In this document: piece by piece, positions 45,105 to 53,581 of the stretch
Position numbering within the stretch: position 1 is the stretch's first letter
Layout of the letters: each line of letters opens with the position of its first letter
DNA from: an uncultured Reyranella sp.
GTDB taxonomy: Bacteria; Pseudomonadota; Alphaproteobacteria; Reyranellales; Reyranellaceae
DNA length: 62,994 bases
NCBI GenBank assembly: GCA_937919085.1
Contig: CALFRN010000328.1
Coordinates: 1-62,994 of the forward strand
Direction: 5' to 3'
Position numbers and translations under genes: made by a program
Notes under the pieces: generated by a model
What the model saw: the letters and a program-made list of their open reading frames with translations, nothing else
Told to the model about the DNA's origin: nothing
The model's database searches: none

Positions 45105-45869
45105 ATGGCTCAGTTCATCTCCGACGGGCTCTCCCTCGCTTACGACGCGTTCGGCCCCCGCGACGCCAAGAAGTCGATCGTGCTGGTGCATGGCTTCTCC
45201 GCCAACCGCTACGAAAACTGGAAACGCATGGGCTGGTACGATGCCATTGCCGCCAAGGGCCTGTGCGGACTGGCGCTCGACACCCGGGGCCATGGCGAGA
45301 GCGCCAAACCGCACGATCCCGCGCAGTACGACCGCGAGGCAATGGCCCGGGACATATTCGCATTGCTTGACCATGTCGGTGTCGAGCGCGCTCACCTGTT
45401 GGGCTTCTCCATGGGCTCGCACATCGCGCTTACCGCCGCACTCACCGACGCCGGCCGCATCGATCATCTCGTGGTCGCCGGTGTCGGGGCGCGGATCTTC
45501 GATCCACCGCGCGAGGAAGGTGCGATGGCCGAGGCGATGGAAGCAGCCTCGCCCGACTCGATCGCCGATCCGATGCTGAGGAGCTTCCGCCATTTTGCCG
45601 ACGAGCAGAAGGAAGACCGGCTCGCCCTGGCGGCTTGTTCACGCGGCGCCCGCCTGCCACTCACACCCGACTCGCTGGCGGCCATCCGCCGCCCGACCCT
45701 CGTCGTCGCCGGCGCGCGCGACCAACTCGCCGGGCCGCCGCAGGGGCTGGCCGATGCCATCCCGGGCGCCAAGGCGGTGACCCTGCCGGGCTGCGATCAT
45801 TTCTCCTGCATCGGCCATCCACTGTTCAAGGCAAGCGTCTTCGACTTCTTCGATGGCTGGCTGGAGTAG
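45105..45869 (+). CDS. Alpha/beta hydrolase
   Basis: A 254-residue alpha/beta-fold hydrolase. Oxyanion VLVHGFSAN (27-35), nucleophile S102 in LLGFSMGSH, acid in VVAGARDQLAG and His in LPGCDHFS. DTRGHGES is the classical loop. Likely an esterase or C-C hydrolase. It is divergent from the sulfatase and lies 5 bases before the DNA-glycosylase gene. Confidence 0.93.
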   Translation: MAQFISDGLSLAYDAFGPRDAKKSIVLVHGFSANRYENWKRMGWYDAIAAKGLCGLALDTRGHGESAKPHDPAQYDREAMARDIFALLDHVGVERAHLLGFSMGSHIALTAALTDAGRIDHLVVAGVGARIFDPPREEGAMAEAMEAASPDSIADPMLRSFRHFADEQKEDRLALAACSRGARLPLTPDSLAAIRRPTLVVAGARDQLAGPPQGLADAIPGAKAVTLPGCDHFSCIGHPLFKASVFDFFDGWLE

Positions 45870-45874
45870 CCCCT

Positions 45875-46594
45875 ATGGCGAGGGTACCGTTCAAGCGCAT
45901 CCGCGAGCGCGCTGCCAAGCGCAAGGGCGGTGAGAAAGTGCTGGCCTCCCTTCTGCCGAAGAAGCGGAACAGCAAGGCGCTGGCCAGACTCACCGATGAT
46001 CGCATTCTGTCGGAGATGGCTCGGCGAGTGTTCTCGGCGGGTTTCGTGTGGAGCGTCATCGACAAGAAGTGGCCGGGCTTCGAGGAAGCCTTTCTCGGCT
46101 TCAATCCCAAGCGGCTGCTGTTCCAGCCAGCCGAGTTCTGGCACGACCTTGCCTCGGACAAGCGCATCGTGCGCAACCCGCAGAAGATCAAGTCGGTGCG
46201 CGACAATGCGAAGTTCGTGAGCGACATCGCGGCCGAACATGGCAGCTTCGGCAGGTTTCTTGCCGACTGGCCGGCCGACGATCAGATCGGCCTGCTCGAA
46301 ATTCTGGACAAGCGCGGTTCGCGCCTCGGTGGCAACAGCGGCCAGTACCTGCTGCGCTTCCTCGGCCGCGACTCCTTCATCCTGACCAACGACCTGCTGC
46401 TCTGTCTGCGCGATTGCGGCGTGCCCATCAGCGACAAGGGCACGTCGAAAAAGGATCGCCGGCTGGCGCAAACACAGATCAACGCCTGGGCCGCCGAGAG
46501 TGGTCTGCCCCTCACCCACATCTCGCGCATCTGCTCGCTCTCGATCGGCGAGAACCATGCGGTCGAGCGCCTGAAGGAAGTGATGCAGGAATGA
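45875..46594 (+). CDS. DNA-3-methyladenine glycosylase I-like protein
   Basis: A 239-residue protein resembling the Tag family (HhH-glycosylase fold): FSAGFVWSVIDKKWPGFEEAF, FQPAEFWHDLASDKRIVRNPQKIKSV (outline), and RLGGNSGQYLLRFLGRDSF. The Trp/aromatic ERVFSAGFxWxVIxxKWP segment is like the Tag adenine pocket, but the zinc-binding Cys/His N-terminus of E. coli Tag is not visible. It probably removes 3-methyladenine from DNA. The N-terminal 30 residues are very basic. Its TGA overlaps the next ATG. Confidence 0.75.
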   Translation: MARVPFKRIRERAAKRKGGEKVLASLLPKKRNSKALARLTDDRILSEMARRVFSAGFVWSVIDKKWPGFEEAFLGFNPKRLLFQPAEFWHDLASDKRIVRNPQKIKSVRDNAKFVSDIAAEHGSFGRFLADWPADDQIGLLEILDKRGSRLGGNSGQYLLRFLGRDSFILTNDLLLCLRDCGVPISDKGTSKKDRRLAQTQINAWAAESGLPLTHISRICSLSIGENHAVERLKEVMQE

Positions 46595-47331
46595 CGGAAA
46601 TACTGCTGATCAATCCCAATACGACCGCGACGATCACCGAACTGGTGCTGAAGACCGCCGCCCGCTTCGCCGGGCCGGACACCAAGCTGCGCGCCCTGAC
46701 CGGCGCCTTCGGGCCGCGCTACATCGCCTCGCGCGCCGCCTATGCCATCGCGGGTCATGCCGCACTCGATGCCCTCGCCAACGACAAGGGATCGAAAGAC
46801 GCCGTCGTGCTGGCCTGCTTCGGCGATCCCGGCCTCGCGGCCCTCAAGGAGGTGAGCCCCGTACCGGTGGTCGGCATGGCCGAAGCCTCGATCCTGCAAG
46901 CCTGCACCGTGGGCCGTCGCTTCTCGATCGTGACCGGCGGCGAGCGCTGGAAATCCATGCTGGAGGAATTCGTGGCGAGCCACGGCCTCTCCTCACGTCT
47001 TGCCTCCGTGCGCACGGTGGCACCGACCGGCGCCGACATCGCCCGCAACCCCAGGGCCGCGATGGCGCTGCTGGCCAAAGGCTGCACCGCCTGTGTGCGC
47101 GATGACGGTGCCGACGTGGTGATCCTGGGCGGCGCGGGTCTCGCGGGCCTCGCCGCCAAGTTGCGCGGCGCGGTAGATGTCCCTCTTTTGGATGGGGTTG
47201 CTTGCGCCATCTCCATGGCCGAGGGGCTGGCCCGGCAGAAACCAGCGAAGGCCGGCAAGGGCTCTTCGGCGCGACCGGCGCCCGTCGAAAGCATCCATCT
47301 CTCCAAGGGTCTCGCAAAGCTGCTCGGATAA
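46591..47331 (+). CDS. Asp/Glu/hydantoin racemase family protein with one catalytic Cys missing
   Basis: A 246-residue racemase-fold protein beginning MTEILLINPNTTATITE. The first catalytic Cys is C76 (VVLACFGDPG). At the position of the second Cys of hydantoin racemases (181) the sequence is ILGGAGLAGLA, with Gly, so a two-base racemisation is not possible in the usual way. It may be a decarboxylase-like or one-base enzyme, or bind without turnover. ATGA overlap with the glycosylase gene. Confidence 0.9.
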   Translation: MTEILLINPNTTATITELVLKTAARFAGPDTKLRALTGAFGPRYIASRAAYAIAGHAALDALANDKGSKDAVVLACFGDPGLAALKEVSPVPVVGMAEASILQACTVGRRFSIVTGGERWKSMLEEFVASHGLSSRLASVRTVAPTGADIARNPRAAMALLAKGCTACVRDDGADVVILGGAGLAGLAAKLRGAVDVPLLDGVACAISMAEGLARQKPAKAGKGSSARPAPVESIHLSKGLAKLLG

Positions 47332-47346
47332 CCCTAGGGTTGCGGC

Positions 47347-48189
47347 ATGCGTTTGGTCAGTTTTCGCCATGCGAATGCGCAGAAATTCGGCATGATGGTC
47401 GACGGCGGCATCGTCGATCTCTCGACCCGGCTTTCGGCGCGTTGGCCCAGTCTGCGCGCCGCCATCGCCGGGCAGGCGCTCGACGAACTCGCCGCAGCGA
47501 CCAAGGGCGTGGCGGCCGATTTCAAGCTCGGCGAGGTCGAGCTCCTGCCGGTCATCCCCGAGCCGGGCAAAATTCTTTGCGTTGGCCTCAACTACTCGAC
47601 CCACGTTGGCGAAATGGGCCGGCAGTTGCCGACCGTGCCCAGCGTCTTCTCGCGCTTCACCAACACCCTGGTGGCACATGGCGGCAACATCGTGCGGCCG
47701 CGCGCTTCGATCGATTTCGACTTCGAGGGCGAACTCGCGGTCGTGATCGGCGCGCGTTGCCGCCACGTCTCGCGGGCCAGCGCGCTCTCGGTCATTGCCG
47801 GCTACACCTGCTTTCTCGACGGCAGCGTGCGTGATTTCCAGAAGCACTCGGTGACGGCCGGCAAGAATTTCCCGGCGACCGGACCGCTCGGCCCCTGGAT
47901 GGTTACGGCCGACGTGATCGCCGACCCGCAGCGGCTCGAGCTCACGACCCGCCTGAACGGCGCCATCGTGCAACACGACACGACCGATCACATGATCTTC
48001 GATGTCGCCACCATCATCGAGTATCTGTCGACCGTGACATGGCTGGAGCCCGGCGACATCATCGCCACCGGCACGCCCGACGGCGTCGGCGCCGGCCGCA
48101 AGCCACCGTTGTGGATGAAGGGCGGCGACAAGGTGGAGGTCGAGATTTCCGGCATTGGAACATTGGGCGTCAATGTCGTCGACGAGTGA
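47347..48189 (+). CDS. Fumarylacetoacetate hydrolase (FAH) family protein
   Basis: A 280-residue FAH-fold enzyme. KILCVGLNYSTHVGEMG, metal ligands E127, E129 (DFEGELAVVIG) and D158 (CFLDGSVRDFQK), and GDIIATGTPDGVGAG are typical of oxaloacetate decarboxylases, acylpyruvases and 2-oxohept-ene-dioate hydratase/isomerase types. It follows the racemase by 15 bases and overlaps the MFS gene by 17 bases. Confidence 0.93.
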   Translation: MRLVSFRHANAQKFGMMVDGGIVDLSTRLSARWPSLRAAIAGQALDELAAATKGVAADFKLGEVELLPVIPEPGKILCVGLNYSTHVGEMGRQLPTVPSVFSRFTNTLVAHGGNIVRPRASIDFDFEGELAVVIGARCRHVSRASALSVIAGYTCFLDGSVRDFQKHSVTAGKNFPATGPLGPWMVTADVIADPQRLELTTRLNGAIVQHDTTDHMIFDVATIIEYLSTVTWLEPGDIIATGTPDGVGAGRKPPLWMKGGDKVEVEISGIGTLGVNVVDE

Positions 48190-49441
48190 ACCGCTCGCCC
48201 TGCCGGCCGAGACCACCTCCGGCTGGAAATGGAGCCGCGAGACCAGGGTGATCGCGCTGATCGCCGTGGCGCATTTCGTGAGCCACGTGCACATCATGCT
48301 GCTGCCGCCGCTGTTCGGCGAGGTGCGCGAGGCCTTCGGCGTCAGCTACATCCAGATCGGCCTGGCGCTGACGGCATTCAACGTCGCCTCGGCTTTGCTG
48401 CAGACGCCGGCCGGCTTCCTTGTGGACCGCATCGGTCCGCGCGTCATGCTGACCGGCGGGCTTTTGCTGGGCGCCGCCGCGATCGCCGCTGCGGCCCTGC
48501 TGCCGGGCTACTGGTTCTTCGTCATCGCCTACGCCTTCCTGGGCGTCGCCAACACCGTCTACCACCCCGCCGACTACACGATCCTGTCGGCGACGGTCGA
48601 TCACAAGCGGATCGGCAAGGCCTTCTCAGTTCATACCTTCGCCGGCTACCTGGGCTCGGGCGTGACGCCGGCCATGGTGCTCGCCTGCGCCGCCATCTGG
48701 GGCTGGCGCGGCGGCTTCCTGTTCGCCGCAGGCCTCTCCCTCGCCGTCGGCCTGCTGGTGATCGTGGCCGGCGGCATCCTGCCGCGCGTCGTCCACAAGC
48801 CCGGTCAGCAACCCGCCCCCGGATCATCCAAGGGGGGCGATGCCAAGATCGGACTCGGCCTGCTGCTGAGCGCGCCGATCCTGCGCAACCTGCTGTTCTT
48901 CTTCTGCATGGCCATGGCTACTGGCGGCATCCAGACTTTCACCGTCGTCGGAATGGAGGCCATCCACGGCACGAGCTTCTCGGCCGCCAACGTGGCACTG
49001 TCCGGCTTCCTGTTGTGCAGCGCCTTCGGCGTCCTGCTGGGCGGCGTCATCGCCGACCGCACGCCGCACCATGAACGCGTCGCGGCCGTGGGCTTTGCCT
49101 TCACTTCGACCATGGCGATCCTGATGGCCTGGGTGAACATGCCGGCGGTCGTCCTGGTCGGCGTGATGTCGCTGGGCGGCCTGCTGAACGGCATGATCCA
49201 GCCGTCGCGCGACATGATGGTGCGCGCCGTCACCCCGCCGGGATCGTTCGGCAAGGTGTTCGGCTTCGTCAGCACCGGCTTCAACCTCGGTGGCATGTTC
49301 GCGCCCCTGCTCTATGGCTGGCTGATGGACCGCGGCGAGCCACGCGCCATCTTCATGATCGTGGTCGGCTTCTTTCTTCTTGCGCTGGTAACCGCCATCA
49401 CGCGCCGCAAACCCGAAGGCACCGCTCCATGGACTCGCTGA
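48173..49441 (+). CDS. MFS transporter
   Basis: A 422-residue 12-helix major facilitator. Pieces: GVSYIQIGLALTAFNVASAL, FLVDRIGPRVMLTGG (loop 2-3 motif), GGVIADRTPHHERVAAVG and the long hydrophilic central loop near PGQQPAPGSSKGGD. ATG at 48173 lies within the FAH tail. Overlaps the nitroreductase start by 13 bases. Likely imports the acid processed by the neighbours. Confidence 0.93.
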   Translation: MSSTSEPLALPAETTSGWKWSRETRVIALIAVAHFVSHVHIMLLPPLFGEVREAFGVSYIQIGLALTAFNVASALLQTPAGFLVDRIGPRVMLTGGLLLGAAAIAAAALLPGYWFFVIAYAFLGVANTVYHPADYTILSATVDHKRIGKAFSVHTFAGYLGSGVTPAMVLACAAIWGWRGGFLFAAGLSLAVGLLVIVAGGILPRVVHKPGQQPAPGSSKGGDAKIGLGLLLSAPILRNLLFFFCMAMATGGIQTFTVVGMEAIHGTSFSAANVALSGFLLCSAFGVLLGGVIADRTPHHERVAAVGFAFTSTMAILMAWVNMPAVVLVGVMSLGGLLNGMIQPSRDMMVRAVTPPGSFGKVFGFVSTGFNLGGMFAPLLYGWLMDRGEPRAIFMIVVGFFLLALVTAITRRKPEGTAPWTR

Positions 49442-50268
49442 CTGTCGCCACGCCCGCCAAGACCGAAGCCCTGACCCATCGCTATGGCGTCGACGCCTTG
49501 CCGCCCGCAGGTCCGTGGAACGAGACCATCGCGGGCATGCTCGATCACCGTTCGGTGCGCGGCTACAAGCCCGATCCGGTGCCGCCGGGCACGCTGGAGA
49601 CGCTGATCGCCGCGGCGCAGTCGGCGGCGACCAGCTCCAACATGCAGTGGTGGTCGGCGATCGCCGTCAGCGACCCGGCCAAGAAGAAGGTGCTGGCCGA
49701 GATCGCCGGCGGCCAGAAGCATATCGAGCAGTGCCCGCTCTATATCGCCTGGGTGGCGGACATGTCGCGCAACCAGCGCATTTCGGACACCACGAAGACC
49801 GACTTCGAGACGATGCCCTGGCTGGAAACTTTCATGGTCGCCTGCATCGATGCGGCCCTCGCCGCCCAGAACGCCGTGGTGGCCGCCCAATCGATCGGCC
49901 TGCGCACCGTCTATATCGGCGCCATGCGCAACGACCCGATCCGCGTCGCCGAGCTTTTGGGCCTGCCGCCGCAGTCCTTCGTCGTGTTCGGCCTCTGCGT
50001 CGGCTATGCCGACGGCAAAGCCGAAGGCGAGGTGAAGCCGCGCCTGCCGCAGTCCGTCGTGCTGCACCACGACCGCTACGACGCCACCAAGGAAGCGGCA
50101 CTGCGCGCCACCTACGACGCGGAGATGAGGAAATTCTCGGCCCGCCACGATCTGCAGGCTGCGACCTGGACACAGCGGGTTCTGAACCGCCTCGGGCCAA
50201 TCAAGTCGATGACCGGCCGCGAGACGATCCGCGCTTCGCTGAAGAAGCTCGGTTTCGAGATCAGGTAG
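49429..50268 (+). CDS. Nitroreductase family NADPH-dependent oxidoreductase (NfsA-like)
   Basis: A 279-residue FMN protein of the NfsA/FRP type. DHRSVRGYKPDPVPPGTLETL, AAQSAATSSNMQWWSAIAV and GLCVGYADGKAEGEVKPRLP are diagnostic. It reduces nitro groups, quinones or flavins with NADPH. It is the last gene of the plus-strand run that starts at 45105. Confidence 0.93.
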   Translation: MDSLTVATPAKTEALTHRYGVDALPPAGPWNETIAGMLDHRSVRGYKPDPVPPGTLETLIAAAQSAATSSNMQWWSAIAVSDPAKKKVLAEIAGGQKHIEQCPLYIAWVADMSRNQRISDTTKTDFETMPWLETFMVACIDAALAAQNAVVAAQSIGLRTVYIGAMRNDPIRVAELLGLPPQSFVVFGLCVGYADGKAEGEVKPRLPQSVVLHHDRYDATKEAALRATYDAEMRKFSARHDLQAATWTQRVLNRLGPIKSMTGRETIRASLKKLGFEIR

Positions 50269-50325
50269 GGTTTCTGCTCTCCGCACGCCGAAGAGCCAGT
50301 ACTCGGGGGCACCATGCCCGCTCTC

Positions 50326-50374
50326 GTGTCACAACCCCGCGTGTCACACCAAGTTGAGACAAATGTTGTGACAC
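50326..50374. repeat. GTGTCACAA repeats with an inverted copy
   Basis: GTGTCACAAC (50326-50335) and GTTGTGACAC (50365-50374) are perfect inverted repeats 29 bases apart; a third direct copy, GTGTCACACC, lies between them at 50341-50350. Could be an operator cluster or a fragment of an interspersed repeat. Confidence 0.55.
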
Positions 50375-50378
50375 GCAC

Positions 50379-50397
50379 CGGCCCGGAGTCCGGGCCG
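50379..50397. terminator. Strong GC hairpin
   Basis: CGGCCCGG-AGT-CCGGGCCG forms an 8-base-pair perfect stem with a 3-base loop, 110 bases after the nitroreductase stop. No T-run follows in either direction, so its role as a terminator is uncertain. Confidence 0.4.
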
Positions 50398-50446
50398 AGC
50401 CCGATTCTGCAGGCTTTTTCGGCGTCGTTTCTTCTTCTTGTGTCAC

Positions 50447-50459
50447 AAGCCCGGCGCAC
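50447..50459. promoter_or_regulatory. Palindromic operator-like site
   Basis: CTTGTG-T-CACAAG is a perfect 6+1+6 inverted repeat and contains the same GTGTCACAA core as the repeats at 50326 and 50365. Confidence 0.45.
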
Positions 50460-50617
50460 CCTGTGAAAGGCAGCGCGATATGTCCGTTCCGAATCTCATC
50501 GGTGCTCGGTGGGGGCGGGCTCAAACCGGACTCAGTCGGCCTGGCGTGACGTACCATCCGAGGCAAGCTCCACCCGCGCTGATGCGTCTGCCCGCGGCGT
50601 GCGCGGGAGGGTCATGC

Positions 50618-51109
50618 TTATGTAGGAGAACCGGCGCGGTCCAACCGCCAGTCTGCCAGCCGCTTGTCGTAGAACACCGACCAGGTCACGTCGCGATAAT
50701 CGAGCACCGGTCCGCAGCGTGTAAAACCCGCGCGCTCGTAGACCTTCCAGGCGGCGTGGTGGCGGTCGCCGGTCTCAAGCACGAGCCGCCTCAGCCCCTC
50801 GGACCGAGCCAGCGCCTCGATGCGCGCCACGATCTGCTCGCCGATCCTGCGGCCCCGGTGCGAGGGCCGCGTGTACATGCGCTTCACCTCGCCGATACCG
50901 CCGGCATGGCGCTTGAGCGCCCCGCAGGCGATGGCCACGCCGCCGTCACGGGCGATGAAGACCGTGGTATCCGAATCGGCCATCTGCTCCACCGTCAGGT
51001 GGTGGCAGTGCTCGGGCGGCGTCAGCTCGAGCAGGACGGCGTTCAGTTCGGCAACGAGCGTGCGGACCTCGTCCTGCAGTGCCGATTCGATTGCGATCAC
51101 AAGACCCAT
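50618..51109 (-). CDS. GNAT family N-acetyltransferase
   Basis: About 163 residues. The GNAT acetyl-CoA loop is RPSHRGRRIGEQIVARIEALA, preceded by GGIGEVKRMYT and followed by RLVLETGDRHHAAWKVYERAGF. The beginning ALVAELNAVLLELTPPEHCHHLT is typical of a common alphaproteobacterial GNAT group. Start candidates are ATG at 51115 and 51109; I favour 51109 for spacing to GGGA. The frame stays open to 51286. Confidence 0.9.
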   Translation of the reverse strand: MGLVIAIESALQDEVRTLVAELNAVLLELTPPEHCHHLTVEQMADSDTTVFIARDGGVAIACGALKRHAGGIGEVKRMYTRPSHRGRRIGEQIVARIEALARSEGLRRLVLETGDRHHAAWKVYERAGFTRCGPVLDYRDVTWSVFYDKRLADWRLDRAGSPT

Positions 51110-51317
51110 CGTCATCCCATCCGGCTGTGCTGCCGCCATGAAGCAGAACCGCAGCGGCCGGCGAGCCGGATGCTGCGCAACACGTCCGACGACGCATCGT
51201 TCCCGCCCGGACTCGCGGTCAACTTTCTCGACAGCTTGGCCAAAGACAGCACTCCTCGCCCGCCGCAAATGCCGCGCGCTGTTCAACTCCGAGCGAGGTT
51301 ATCCAATCCAATCCGGA

Positions 51318-51743
51318 ACTGACAAGCTCGCGATCGTGGCCATCAAGGGCATCGATTCGGAACTTTCCCCGGTCGCCTTCACCATCGCCAACGGCGACCT
51401 CACCGCCGGCCTCAGGGTCTCGATGTTCCTGACGAGCACCGCCATCGACCTCGTCCGCAAGGGCGGCCACAGCCTGACGCATGTCGCGCCGCTGCAAACG
51501 CTCGCCGCCATGACCCACGACCTCCAGAAGCGCGGCGGTCATCTCGTTCTGAGCGTGACGTGCGTCGGCCATGCGGCATCAATGCCTGCCGCACGGCCCC
51601 TCCGGAAGCCGGGACCTTCGAAGTCGCAACCTTCCCGGCTCGGGGAACGCGATTTCACCCTTGTCGCCAGTGGACAAGCCGCGCCCCGCCAGTGTACCGA
51701 CCGCGCTGCTTCGGCCGAAGTCAGACAGGGGAAAACACGATGA
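51318..51743 (+). pseudogene. DsrE-like protein remnant
   Basis: The frame reads KLAIVAIKGIDSELSPVAFT, then IANGDLTAGLRVSMFLTSTA, then DLVRKGGHSLTHVAPL, which is the DsrE/DsrF-like pattern of small sulfur-relay-type proteins. After LQKRGGHLVLS the expected cysteine segment is gone and the sequence turns into Pro/Arg/Ser-rich text ending in a stop at 51743. No convincing start codon precedes the conserved part. I read it as a decayed gene; its reading frame ends by overlapping the next ATG, so a short functional form starting at a GTG is not excluded. Confidence 0.5.
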
Positions 51744-52321
51744 CCACGAATACGACGACCTCGGAAGAGCTACGCGCCGGACTACGCCCCCTGCCGAAGC
51801 TCATCTTCGCCTCGCGGTGGCTGCAGGTTCCGCTGTATCTCGGCCTGATCGTTGCACAGGTTGTTTATGTCATTCTCTTCCTGAAGGAGCTGTGGCATCT
51901 CGTGGCACACAGCTTCGATGCCACCGAACAGCAGATCATGCTGGTCGTCCTCGGGCTTATCGACGTGGTGATGATCTCGAACCTGCTCATCATGGTCATC
52001 GTCGGCGGCTACGAGACCTTCGTGTCGCGGATGGAACTCAACAAGCATCCCGACCAGCCGGAATGGCTGAGCCACGTCAACGCCAGCGTCCTGAAGATCA
52101 AACTGGCGATGGCGATCATCGGCATCTCCTCTATCCATCTTCTTCGGACGTTCATCGAAGCGGGAAACCTGGGAAGTCCGGGTGCAGCGCTCACCGAGAC
52201 CGGCATCATGTGGCAGACGATCATCCACACAGTCTTCATCCTCTCGGCGATTGGTATCGCCCTGGTGGACCGCATGGGCACAGCCAATCTGCCCGCGCAT
52301 CGCAAGGCGGGACAGCACTAG
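51740..52321 (+). CDS. UPF0114/TIGR00645 family membrane protein (YqhA-like)
   Basis: A 193-residue inner-membrane protein. Hallmarks: [52 protein letters not shown] (outline) and [30 protein letters not shown] (outline). Four hydrophobic helices. Function unknown; widespread family. ATG at 51740 with AGGGGA upstream. Confidence 0.92.
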   Translation: [193 protein letters not shown]

Positions 52322-52373
52322 CCCGGCAGGCAGTCCTACCGGCCACAATGGCCTACGGCCGTCGACGGTCTCC

Positions 52374-53507
52374 TCAGGCGCCGTGCGGCACCAGGATCTG
52401 CCGCACGGTGGCCACGTCCTGCAGCCGGTCGAAGCCCAGGTTCAGCTCGTCGAAGCCGATGCGCTCGCTCACCATGCGGTCGACCGGCAGCTTGCCCTGC
52501 TGGTAGAGCGCGATGAAGCGCGGGATGTCGCGCACCGGCACGCAGCTTCCCATGTAGGAGCCCTTGATGGTCTTCTCCTCGCTGACCAGTCCGCTCTGCT
52601 TGAACGAGAAATCGGCGGCGATCGGCGAGAGGCCCGCCGTCACCGTCGTGCCGCCCCAGCGCGTCACCAGATAGGCCGTCTCCATCGCCTTGATGGTGCC
52701 GGCGAGATCGAAGGCATAGTCGACTCCGCCATTGGTGAGGTCGCGGACTTGCGTCACGTGATCGGCGTCCTTGGCGTTCACCGTGTCGGTGGCGCCGAGC
52801 TGGCGCGCGAGGCCCAGCTTGTCGTCGGAGAGATCGATGGCGACGATGCGGCCGGCGCCCGCCAGCACCGCGCCCATCAGGCCGCTCAGACCCACGCCGC
52901 CGAGACCGACGATTGCCACCGTGCTGCCGGGCTGGATCTGCGCGGTGTTCACCACCGCACCCACGCCCGTCACCACGGCGCAGCCGAACAGGGCGGCCAC
53001 ATCGAGCGGCAGGCTCTTGTCGATCACCACGATCGAGCCGCGATCGACCACGGCATACTCCGCATAGCAGGAGACGCCGGACTGATGGTTCACAGGCTTG
53101 CCGTCCATGTGAAGGCGATGATGGCCCGACAGCAGCTGGCCCGCGGCGCGCGGCGTAACCGAACGCTCGCAGATATAGGGCCGGCCTTCCAGGCAGCGCC
53201 GGCAGCGGCCGCAACTCACATTGAAGGTGAAGCAGACGTGGTCGCCCACCTTCACGTCGTGCACGCCCTTGCCCAACTCGACGATCTCGCCCGAGCCCTC
53301 GTGGCCCAGCACGATCGGCACGGGCCGCGGCCGGTCACCGTTGATGAGCGACAGATCGGAGTGGCAAAGCCCGGCGCCACCCACCTTGACCAGAACCTCG
53401 CCCTCGCCCGGCTGATCGAGATCGAGCTCGACGACATGGATGGGCTTGGACCTGGCGAAGGGGCGAGGCGCGCCGCAGACCGTGAGAACGCCGGCTTTCA
53501 TTTTCAT
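52374..53507 (-). CDS. Zinc-dependent alcohol dehydrogenase (class III-like MDR)
   Basis: A 377-residue MDR enzyme. Catalytic zinc region GGAGLCHSDLSLINGD and GHEGSGEIVELG; structural zinc cysteines in VSCGRCRRCLEGRPYIC; NAD site VAIVGLGGVGLSG followed by an acidic IAIDLSDDK for NAD(H). It oxidises primary alcohols or glutathione-adduct-like substrates. 52 bases after it (in the plus direction) no gene starts; it lies 74 bases from the SDR, same strand. Confidence 0.93.
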   Translation of the reverse strand: MKMKAGVLTVCGAPRPFARSKPIHVVELDLDQPGEGEVLVKVGGAGLCHSDLSLINGDRPRPVPIVLGHEGSGEIVELGKGVHDVKVGDHVCFTFNVSCGRCRRCLEGRPYICERSVTPRAAGQLLSGHHRLHMDGKPVNHQSGVSCYAEYAVVDRGSIVVIDKSLPLDVAALFGCAVVTGVGAVVNTAQIQPGSTVAIVGLGGVGLSGLMGAVLAGAGRIVAIDLSDDKLGLARQLGATDTVNAKDADHVTQVRDLTNGGVDYAFDLAGTIKAMETAYLVTRWGGTTVTAGLSPIAADFSFKQSGLVSEEKTIKGSYMGSCVPVRDIPRFIALYQQGKLPVDRMVSERIGFDELNLGFDRLQDVATVRQILVPHGA

Positions 53508-53581
53508 TGGATCATTCCTCCCAAAATACTTTCTGGCTCATGCTTCCGGACAGCGCGCGTCCCGCGCGCTGTCCGGAAGAT

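Larger units (their letters stand above)
50269..50617. other. Gap of 349 bases without a gene, rich in short repeats
   Basis: Holds no convincing coding frame. It contains GTGTCACAAC (50326), GTGTCACACC (50341), GTTGTGACAC (50365, the inverted form of the first), a GC-rich hairpin at 50379-50397 and the palindrome CTTGTGTCACAAG (50447-50459). Confidence 0.7.
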
